In this document: in pieces, positions 57,599-64,000 of the stretch
Layout: each line of letters starts with the position of its first letter
How positions within the stretch are numbered: the first letter of the stretch is position 1
Source: Psychrobacter nivimaris
GTDB lineage: Bacteria; Pseudomonadota; Gammaproteobacteria; Pseudomonadales; Moraxellaceae
Reading direction: 5' to 3'
DNA length: 64,000 nt
Assembly: GCF_009812035.1 (NCBI RefSeq)
Contig: NZ_VZIZ01000006.1
Coordinates: 62,001 to 126,000 of the forward strand
Made by a program: the position numbers and the translations under genes
Notes under the pieces: generated by a model
Databases searched by the model: none
What the model was told of the DNA's origin: nothing
The model's input: only the letters and a program-made list of their open reading frames with translations

Positions 57599-58150
57599 CT
57601 AAGGATTGATAATACCTGGTGTTGGGCTAGCAAGAATAGTCTCAGTCTGAGACTGGCGCATCTGATCGAGCTTAGTAGCAATCGTATCATCATGCAATGC
57701 CAATACTTGAATTGCAAGTAGGGCAGCGTTATAAGCACCAGCAGCACCAATTGCCAAAGTACCAACAGCGACGCCTTTTGGCATTTGTACGATAGACAGC
57801 AGACTATCCCAACCGCTCAGCATAGATGACTTTACGGGGACACCAAAGACAGGTAGCGGCGTTTGGCTGGCACACATACCCGGCAGATGAGCGGCACCGC
57901 CTGCACCAGCAATGATCACTTGTAGACCATTGTCTTTTGCGCTTTTGGCATAATCAAATAATCTATCAGGCGTACGGTGTGCAGAGACAACTTCACAATC
58001 AAAAGCAATGTCAAAGTCTGCAAGCAATTGCGCAGCAGCACTCATAGTTGCCCAGTCAGACTGCGAACCCATGATAATGCCGACTTTTGGCTGACCAGCA
58101 GGGGAAGTGATTGGACCGTTCTGGTTAGCAGCAGTATTCGTGGTGCTCAT
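57599..58150 (-). CDS. purE: N5-carboxyaminoimidazole ribonucleotide mutase PurE
   Basis: Converts N5-CAIR to CAIR in purine synthesis. The active-site motifs are [33 protein letters not shown] (catalytic His), [25 protein letters not shown] and [19 protein letters not shown]. The length is 183 aa, with a polar N-terminal extension of about 20 residues. AGGATA lies just upstream of ATG 58150. Usual class I PurE, paired with purK. Confidence 0.97.
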   Translation of the reverse strand: MSTTNTAANQNGPITSPAGQPKVGIIMGSQSDWATMSAAAQLLADFDIAFDCEVVSAHRTPDRLFDYAKSAKDNGLQVIIAGAGGAAHLPGMCASQTPLPVFGVPVKSSMLSGWDSLLSIVQMPKGVAVGTLAIGAAGAYNAALLAIQVLALHDDTIATKLDQMRQSQTETILASPTPGIINP

Positions 58151-58257
58151 GATTGGATATCCTCAAAAAGACCATCATACAAAAATTTTGCTACACTCGT
58201 AAAGCCAAGTTTGACTTTTAATACTGGTATGGGGCTAATTGCAGTGATATCACGATT

Positions 58258-59214
58258 TTATATATGTTTTTCATCGTGATAATGCTGAACAAAGTGACTG
58301 GCTGTCAATGGTAATGGTTGTTCGGTATCCAGTTGATAGCATGTTAGATAGCCGCTATCTACTGCAGCAGAGTAGTCAGTACAGGCAACTTGTGGACTGA
58401 GTGGCTCAGGTGTGCCAGTGAGCCAATAGTGCCCGACAAACACAGGTTTATGAGTTTTTAATTCAAAGTCAATATTTTCAGCCAACGCATCAGGCGGAAT
58501 TTGTGCCAATGCGGACGATGGAGCACGAGACACTTCACGAAGTGTGCGTGTATTAAGCTCATCTAGCCACCAACGTACTCGCACTCGCGTACGTTTGGTA
58601 CCTTCTTTGTCTACCATCACAATACCATCAGGTAAGCCCGTTTCAACCCCTTTTAACACTCGCTCCAAAGCGTCAAAGGCGATGGTATCTTCTTTAGCCG
58701 TTGCGATTAAACCTGCTGGAGTCAGACAGTTATCATCAGTCAGAAGGGGCTTTAGTATCGCCATGCTATCTGTATCCCAGCAAGCATGCACAAAACACGC
58801 ATAGTCGGTCTCAATCCATAATGGAATTTCGTATAAACGCTGCAACCAGTACTCATGTTGCTCTGAGCCGAATGGTATCTCTGCCAAAAACGCCTCATGT
58901 TGGCGTCTATGGATATCATTGTGCGAGCGTAAATACTGGCTAGTATTATCAGGATCGCGCGTGGCATATGCCAACGCATTATATTCATGGTTGCCCATTA
59001 CTGCATCGGCTACATCGGCATCTAGCATTGCAAAGACAATCTCTAACGTGGCTAATTGCTGCGAACCACGGTCGATCAAATCACCGATAAACAAAGCCCT
59101 ATGACCTGTCGGTGGTACAAAGTGCTGACCGTTATGCTTATAGCCCAACTGATGCAGCAGACCGATCAGTTTGTCTGCATAACCATGTATATCACCGATA
59201 ATATCTATAATCAT
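58258..59214 (-). CDS. Metallophosphoesterase (calcineurin-like phosphatase)
   Basis: A calcineurin-fold phosphoesterase with metal motifs DIIGDIHGYADKL (GDIHG), LFIGDLIDRGSQQ (GDLIDRG) and VMGNHEYNALA (GNHE), and late histidines in VHACWD and VGHYWLTGTP. It is 318 aa with a large insert between the third and fourth motifs. Closest in pattern to bacterial protein phosphatases and symmetrical diadenosine tetraphosphatases; the substrate is undetermined. It stands alone between purE and a rhomboid gene. Confidence 0.87.
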   Translation of the reverse strand: MIIDIIGDIHGYADKLIGLLHQLGYKHNGQHFVPPTGHRALFIGDLIDRGSQQLATLEIVFAMLDADVADAVMGNHEYNALAYATRDPDNTSQYLRSHNDIHRRQHEAFLAEIPFGSEQHEYWLQRLYEIPLWIETDYACFVHACWDTDSMAILKPLLTDDNCLTPAGLIATAKEDTIAFDALERVLKGVETGLPDGIVMVDKEGTKRTRVRVRWWLDELNTRTLREVSRAPSSALAQIPPDALAENIDFELKTHKPVFVGHYWLTGTPEPLSPQVACTDYSAAVDSGYLTCYQLDTEQPLPLTASHFVQHYHDEKHI

Positions 59215-59317
59215 AATGTATTACTAAATCTCAAATGTAGAAATATAACGTGTGCAAAATAGAGTTTATAAAGTATAGCTGTGTTTAAAGTGATAGCTTT
59301 ACTATACGTAAAAATGT

Positions 59318-59926
59318 CTAAAATCCCGGTGATAGCAAGGCATTGATAAAGTGCGGTAGTACTTTTGGTTCCAAAACAATCGTAGCGATAACGCCAAATG
59401 CACCGCCCCACATATGAGCCATATGATTGATATTTGAGCCACCGCGTCGATCAGCATAGATACTATAAAATATATAAGCCACGGCAAATAGTATCGCCGG
59501 AATAGGGATCACGGCAAAGAGGTAAATTCTCTCCCATGGTGCTAGCAGGATAAAAGCAAATAGCACAGCCGATACACCGCCTGATGCGCCTAAACTCAAA
59601 TAACTGGCGTTGTTCTTATTTTTCACGTAACTTGGAATCATGGCAACAATAATAGCCAGTACATAGAAAACCACAAAACCGTAGCCAAACAAAAACGGTT
59701 GGTATAGCCCTTCAATAGCACGACCGAAGAAATACAATGTAAACATATTAAACAACAAATGCATACTGTCAGCATGAATGAAGCCGTGTGTTACAAAACG
59801 ATCCCATTGCCCATTGTTGACTGCAGGCGGATAAAATATAAGCCGATTGAGTAGTTTTTTGTTTTGCCATGCCAATAAACTGACAATAACAGTGATAATG
59901 ATAATAAGCGTCGTATGGTTTAACAA
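59318..59926 (-). CDS. Rhomboid-family intramembrane protease
   Basis: A six-helix rhomboid serine protease. Catalytic Ser is in LSLGASGGVSAVLFA (GxSG) and catalytic His in NINHMAHMWGGAFGV. The conserved helix 2 pattern FVTHGFIHADSMHLLFNMFTLYFFG, represented by GFIHADSMHLLFNM, is also present. The length is 202 aa. The start is TTG 59926, preceded by AAGGA 11 bases upstream; no ATG with family-like sequence follows early. Substrates are unknown. No other protease or signalling gene lies beside it. Confidence 0.93.
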   Translation of the reverse strand: MLNHTTLIIIITVIVSLLAWQNKKLLNRLIFYPPAVNNGQWDRFVTHGFIHADSMHLLFNMFTLYFFGRAIEGLYQPFLFGYGFVVFYVLAIIVAMIPSYVKNKNNASYLSLGASGGVSAVLFAFILLAPWERIYLFAVIPIPAILFAVAYIFYSIYADRRGGSNINHMAHMWGGAFGVIATIVLEPKVLPHFINALLSPGF

Positions 59927-60339
59927 AGGAGAATCCTTAGGCCGTGCCTGATATGTGACAATGTTACAAATGACAAGCTACAAATGACAATATTCAAAGC
60001 CTAAGCGTTACGGCTGAGTAAAAAATAAGTTTGACGTCTGATCCGTATTAAGTACTAACCATTAGCAATAGACTAATACTAACAGCAGTTGCGATAACGC
60101 GAATACCTATTGTGTGACAAAACGATGCTTTTTTATGCGGTTATAGTGAATAATGTAGCAGTGTACCATCAACATAAGTGAAACTTTTAAAGCAAGGTTA
60201 AAGACGAGAGTAGTGCTCAGTCATCCGCGCTGCAATGAGTCTTTTAGACAAAGAAGCAAAATACACAAATGACATTGACGAAAATAAAATAAGTGCTTAA
60301 TTTTGCACATTTCAATAAGGCTGATAGAGGCAGTGAAAT
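59927..60339. other. Divergent rhomboid-OmpA-paralogue intergenic region
   Basis: This 413-base spacer shows no gene, terminator or repeat that I can support. It must hold the promoters of both flanking genes. Confidence 0.35.
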
Positions 60340-61986
60340 ATGAACATTATTGACCAGCTAGAACAGACGGTAACCCCAGCTGTAATGGGTAATGATGACA
60401 GCAATAATGTTGCCTATGTCAGTCTACTTGAGCAGTTTTATGCTGTTTTGGCTGCGCGCCTAGCTGTGCCACAGGTTTACTCACAGTTGCTGCGTACTGA
60501 TCAAGTAATTACTAGCACTAATAATGAAAGCCCTTTATTTGAACAAATATGGCAAGATAAAAGTCTGCAAGAGACTATCGTCCAAGAGTTGTCAGCCACC
60601 CATCACATTGATGAGCAGACAACTGAGCAACTACTAATTAGTGCCGCGCCGTTGGCATATCGTGAGTTAAAAGTATTGGCCAATGGGCAGTTTTTGCCAG
60701 CATTTTTACAAGACAAACAGGCTGCTTTACGACCATATTTACCTATCTGGGCAGCAGCTGTGATTACTGCTACTCAAGGCGTTAGTCAGCAAATACAAAC
60801 AAGCTTCAATTCAGATGATGGCCATATACCAGTACATGTGCCAGTAAGTGACGACATATCGAATAGACTTGACGACTCTACTTTAGATACTGGCATAGCT
60901 GGCATAGTCGCACCAATAACGAATAATGATGCAGAAAGTATAGAGCAAATGTCAATTGCTGAGCGCGTAAGCACTGAAGTATTAGATGACGATACAATTG
61001 CCAGTAGTGATGCTATTCATGCCAATCCAGCAGCCTATCATCTGGCAGAAAACAGTAACTTGAAGCATGCACAAGTACGCACTCGCAATCAACGAAACGA
61101 TCTACTAATACGTGTGTTTTTATTAATAGTAGCCCTTGCTGCGCTTGCACTAGCAGCATGGGCATTATTAGTGAAACCCAATAATGAAATACCAGTAGAA
61201 CCTGTGGCCACAGTACCTGTTGAACCACAGCCAGCACCCGTATCTCCTGTACCAACAACGACTCCTGTTGAGCTTATTGTCGGTGTAGACAACGGCAGTA
61301 ACTTGTACACTTGTAGTGCGACCGTTGGCGATACTGCATTGCAAAGCACGTTGCAACAGGCGCTTAATACAAGCTTTGGTGAGCAGGCAAGTATTTGTGA
61401 ATTGAACATACAGGATGGGGTAGCAACCACAATCGCTAATATGCCTGCGGAGATACTGCCCAATGTCTTGACGATGCTTAGATCAACACCATTTGCACGT
61501 TTGCATGTGCAAAACGATCGTCTCATACTGGAGGCTCCAGACAATATGCTACTGCAAAAACTGGTCACAGAAATACGAAGCTTAGTACCAGCGATGGTAG
61601 TCGAGAGTACAGCACCATTACCGTTACCTAATAATAGTAATATTGGTGATGCTACGAACAACGTAGCAAATTCAAATAACCAGTTTGTAGATGATGGGGC
61701 GGGGATTAATAATCAATTCAATAATAATGGGGTAAGTAGTAACTCTGGCGAATACCAAGCATCAGATGATAATACTGGAGATCGTGTGATACCAACTCCT
61801 TTGCCTAACAATAATAATAGTTTTAATAATGCGCCCAACAATCTGCCTACCAATGGCGCGAGCAATATTCCCAACAACTTTCCTTCAAATAATCAAACGA
61901 CCAGACCGCCAGGCCCTTTTTCACCTTCAGAAGTAGATGAGATGGCAAACACGGTTATCGTTGCTGAACCAGCTCAAGTTAGATAG
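60340..61986 (+). CDS. BON-type membrane protein with Asn-rich tail; paralogue lacking the OmpA domain
   Basis: A 548-aa paralogue of the next gene. The N-terminal cytoplasmic domain (about residues 1-150) shares LLEQFYAVLAARLA and LISAAPLAYRELKVLA with it. A single membrane helix (about 257-279, FLLIVALAALALAAWALLV) is followed by a Pro-rich linker, then a BON-like domain (about 325-430) that begins LYTCSATVGDTALQ, with a Cys pair. The OmpA domain present in the paralogue is absent; the last 110 residues are Asn, Pro and Ser rich. The N-terminal domain also carries an extra 90 or so acidic residues before the helix. The role is unknown, perhaps envelope-associated. Terminator at 61994-62026. 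Confidence 0.8.
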   Translation: MNIIDQLEQTVTPAVMGNDDSNNVAYVSLLEQFYAVLAARLAVPQVYSQLLRTDQVITSTNNESPLFEQIWQDKSLQETIVQELSATHHIDEQTTEQLLISAAPLAYRELKVLANGQFLPAFLQDKQAALRPYLPIWAAAVITATQGVSQQIQTSFNSDDGHIPVHVPVSDDISNRLDDSTLDTGIAGIVAPITNNDAESIEQMSIAERVSTEVLDDDTIASSDAIHANPAAYHLAENSNLKHAQVRTRNQRNDLLIRVFLLIVALAALALAAWALLVKPNNEIPVEPVATVPVEPQPAPVSPVPTTTPVELIVGVDNGSNLYTCSATVGDTALQSTLQQALNTSFGEQASICELNIQDGVATTIANMPAEILPNVLTMLRSTPFARLHVQNDRLILEAPDNMLLQKLVTEIRSLVPAMVVESTAPLPLPNNSNIGDATNNVANSNNQFVDDGAGINNQFNNNGVSSNSGEYQASDDNTGDRVIPTPLPNNNNSFNNAPNNLPTNGASNIPNNFPSNNQTTRPPGPFSPSEVDEMANTVIVAEPAQVR

Positions 61987-61993
61987 TTTTTAT

Positions 61994-62026
61994 AAGGCAC
62001 GCTGTTTCATAGGGCGTGTCTTTTTA
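61994..62026 (+). terminator. Rho-independent terminator after the first BON paralogue
   Basis: AAGGCACGC (61994-62002) pairs with GCGTGTCTT (62014-62022, one G-T pair), followed by Ts. The right arm, TAGGGCGTGTCTT from 62010, is identical over 13 bases to the terminal repeat of the element at 52080. Confidence 0.75.
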
Positions 62027-62284
62027 TATGGCCTATCTTTTCATGTAATTTAGCTACAGTTACGTGTGCCAACCGAAACATTACTTACTGTATCATTTGC
62101 ACAACAACGTACAGACTGTGAATAGCAGCTTAAGAATTTTATAATAATCAAAACCAAACAAAGTAGTTTGATGAATTCATCACCACCATGACTACTACTA
62201 TGATGATTTAATATAAAAGAATGATACAGCTGCTTTTTGAGCAAACGAATGATATAAATAAAAAATTAAGGGGAGAGCCATATT

Positions 62285-63883
62285 ATGGATATTATTAGCC
62301 ATTTGACACGCACCGTCAGCCCAGCCGTATTAGAAGATGACCGTAGCCCAGCTAAGAAAAATCTATTAGAACAGTTTTATGCCATTTTTGCTGCTCGTCT
62401 TGCAGACAATGATACTTTTAGCCGCTTTGCCAATGAAAACATCGCCCGTGACGACAATGCTTTTTATGATCGTGTATGGACAGAAGGAGCACACCGCGAC
62501 CAAATTTCTCGCGAATTAGCAGGCAAGCATAATGTCGATGCAACCGCTTCACGTGGTCTGATTGCGATGGCAGCGCCACTGGCTTTTCATGAGATAAAAA
62601 GCTTAGCTGGTACCACGCCCGTTCCACAATTCTTGAATGATAACCTAAATAGTTACCAGCATCATATCCCTGCATGGGCGGGTACTGTTTTGCCTGCTAG
62701 TGCAGTCGCTGCCACTTCTACTACGGCTGGCACACCAATTTCTGATACCACTAGTACAGCGCCACTACAAAAAGAAGAAGAGCCAAAAGAGAGCTTTATG
62801 AAAGCGCTGCTACCTATTATTGGTTTGATTATCTTAGGTGCATTGGCTTGGGCACTACTCAGAGGCTGTCAAGAAAACCCTGAGCCTGTAGCAACGCCAG
62901 CAGCCACGGTACAGCAAGGGGCGCAAGGTAATGAGGCACTAGCGGTTGCAGGCGCAATTGAGCCGGCATCACTGAGTGTCGCAACTGGTGAAAATAGCGA
63001 GCTGTATGCTTGTCGTATGAGCGTGGGTGATGAGACACTACAAACCAATGTTATGAATGCTTTGACTGGTGCATTTGGTGACGAAGCTAATAAGTGCCGT
63101 GCTGACGTTGATGATAATTTTGCAGTAGATATGCCAGCATCTGCTCAATTAGCAACGATATTACCAATTATCAAAAATGTACCGAACGCGAGCATGATTA
63201 TTAAAGGCGATAACATTACTGTGAATGCTCCTGATAAAGCTGCGTTGGACAAATTGGTTGCTGACTTACAAGCAGCTGCTCCTGCCATGACCGTGCAAGC
63301 TGAAGGTCCATTAGACTTGCAAGGCAAGATTGATGATAGTCTGGCTGCTGCAGACGTTGCCATGACCAATCTAGGTGAAAACCCAGATCCACGTGATGTT
63401 GCTCGTGCTTTGAGTATTCAGGTGATTAACTTCCAAGTAGATGAAGCGGTTATACCTGAAGTCAATAAGGCGCTGCTAGACCGTGCTGCAGAAATCATCA
63501 ATAACGTACCTGATATGAAGCTGATGATCGTCGGTCATACGGACAGTCAAGCCTCTGATACCTATAATATGGAGCTGTCTCAGGAGCGTGCTGAGTCAGT
63601 GAAAGCGTATCTAGTGTCTAAAGGGGTTGATGCTAGTAAACTAACGACCAAAGGTATGGGCGAATCAGAACCAATCGCAGATAATTCAACCGAACAAGGT
63701 CGCTTCCGCAATCGCCGTATCGAATTTATGGTCAATGACGAAGTGGTCAGCGCAAACGATGGCATGATGATGAACAGTGATTCGCTAGATCCAGATATGA
63801 ACCCATTAGATAGTAATAACGATGATTTGTTACCAGATGGTGATGACGCTACCCAAGGTACTGCGGTAGACCCAACCAATTAA
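62285..63883 (+). CDS. OmpA-family peptidoglycan-binding protein with BON domain
   Basis: A 532-aa protein with the same N-terminal domain (LLEQFYAIFAARLA, LIAMAAPLAFHEIKSLAG), one membrane helix (about residues 174-195, LLPIIGLIILGALAWALL), a BON-like domain (from LYACRMSVGDETLQ) and a C-terminal OmpA domain (about 370-485) with VGHTDSQASD and FRNRRIEFMV. Asp420 and Arg477 or Arg478 are the expected diaminopimelate contacts. The layout BON plus OmpA recalls mycobacterial ArfA/OmpATb. The OmpA domain would anchor the protein to peptidoglycan in the periplasm. An acidic tail (residues 500-532) follows. AGGGGAGAG precedes ATG 62285. Confidence 0.88.
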   Translation: MDIISHLTRTVSPAVLEDDRSPAKKNLLEQFYAIFAARLADNDTFSRFANENIARDDNAFYDRVWTEGAHRDQISRELAGKHNVDATASRGLIAMAAPLAFHEIKSLAGTTPVPQFLNDNLNSYQHHIPAWAGTVLPASAVAATSTTAGTPISDTTSTAPLQKEEEPKESFMKALLPIIGLIILGALAWALLRGCQENPEPVATPAATVQQGAQGNEALAVAGAIEPASLSVATGENSELYACRMSVGDETLQTNVMNALTGAFGDEANKCRADVDDNFAVDMPASAQLATILPIIKNVPNASMIIKGDNITVNAPDKAALDKLVADLQAAAPAMTVQAEGPLDLQGKIDDSLAAADVAMTNLGENPDPRDVARALSIQVINFQVDEAVIPEVNKALLDRAAEIINNVPDMKLMIVGHTDSQASDTYNMELSQERAESVKAYLVSKGVDASKLTTKGMGESEPIADNSTEQGRFRNRRIEFMVNDEVVSANDGMMMNSDSLDPDMNPLDSNNDDLLPDGDDATQGTAVDPTN

Positions 63884-63932
63884 TCTACAGGTTCTTATTT
63901 TGATTATAGTTAGACTATAGTAGCTAAATGAT

Positions 63933-63966
63933 AAAAACCGCATCTTATAAAGGAGCGGTTTTTTGT
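63933..63966 (+). terminator. Rho-independent terminator of the OmpA-family gene
   Basis: AAAACCGC pairs with GCGGTTTT over a loop of about 11 bases and ends in a T-run, about 50 bases after the stop. Confidence 0.85.
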
Positions 63967-64000
63967 ATGCTACTCAATGACAATTAAACAAGCTATTATT

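Noticed and set aside
62050..62244. A 64-codon minus-strand frame with a hydrophobic stretch and several cysteines between the two BON paralogues.
   Set aside because: Only a TTG start, no Shine-Dalgarno and no in-frame ATG; a small secreted protein is possible but unsupported.
1..64000. CRISPR arrays, tRNA genes and rRNA genes.
   Set aside because: I saw no regularly spaced identical repeats with unique spacers and no tRNA-like cloverleaf sequence in the gaps; a tRNA scan was not possible.

Overview
The window reads as chromosomal DNA of a gammaproteobacterium of the family Moraxellaceae, most likely Psychrobacter. The evidence is the moderate to low G+C, the order of housekeeping genes (fur next to bamE and rnfH, pilT-pilU divergent from a YggS gene, rluC next to a HAD phosphatase), a TfpX-type pilin accessory gene behind pilA, and proteins enlarged by polar low-complexity tails (RNase E, MutS, PurK). 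I see no rRNA, tRNA, CRISPR array, intact insertion sequence or prophage. This identification is inference from content; I could not run a search.

Layout. 1-2.4 kb: outer-membrane phospholipase A (pldA) and a ComF-type phosphoribosyltransferase. 2.7-11.2 kb: a minor-pilin operon (fimT-pilV-pilW-pilX-pilY1-pilE-pilE) with one-base stop/start overlaps at most junctions. 11.5-15.2 kb: a pilin module of a major pilin, a TfpX/TfpZ accessory protein, an AT-rich alkaline-phosphatase-superfamily membrane enzyme and a second full-length pilin. GG-N10-GC sigma-54-type promoters lie before the minor-pilin operon, before pilA and before the second pilin. 15.3-22.1 kb: fdxA, mutS and secA. 22.3-30.3 kb: a lipoprotein, two DUF2382 stress-type proteins, a thiolase, hom, dsbC and a DUF808 membrane protein. 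30.5-38.6 kb: a very large rne with a 1.17-kb upstream gap, rluC, a HAD phosphatase and engB. 39-43.4 kb: cytochromes c5 and c4, an NSS-like membrane protein, rnfH, bamE and fur. 43.5-46.9 kb: the pilus retraction ATPases pilU and pilT, and yggS. 46.9-64 kb: a CNNM/CBS protein, nadE, an AI-2E-family permease, a small TA-flanked inverted-repeat element, pdxB, epmA, an NAD(P)-binding protein, a YaiI-family gene, purK, purE, a metallophosphoesterase, a rhomboid protease and two tandem paralogous BON-type membrane proteins, only the second of which keeps an OmpA domain.

How it fits together. The strongest theme is type IV pili: tip and priming minor pilins with the PilY1 adhesin, two alternative major-type pilins, a chaperone-like accessory protein, a candidate pilin or envelope modifying phosphotransferase, and (30 kb away) the retraction motors. 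The sigma-54 sites suggest co-regulation of the structural genes by a PilR-type activator encoded elsewhere. The pilA-tfpX-phosphotransferase-pilin block is the best candidate here for an under-described system. The rest is mostly core genome, with well-formed bidirectional terminators between convergent genes.
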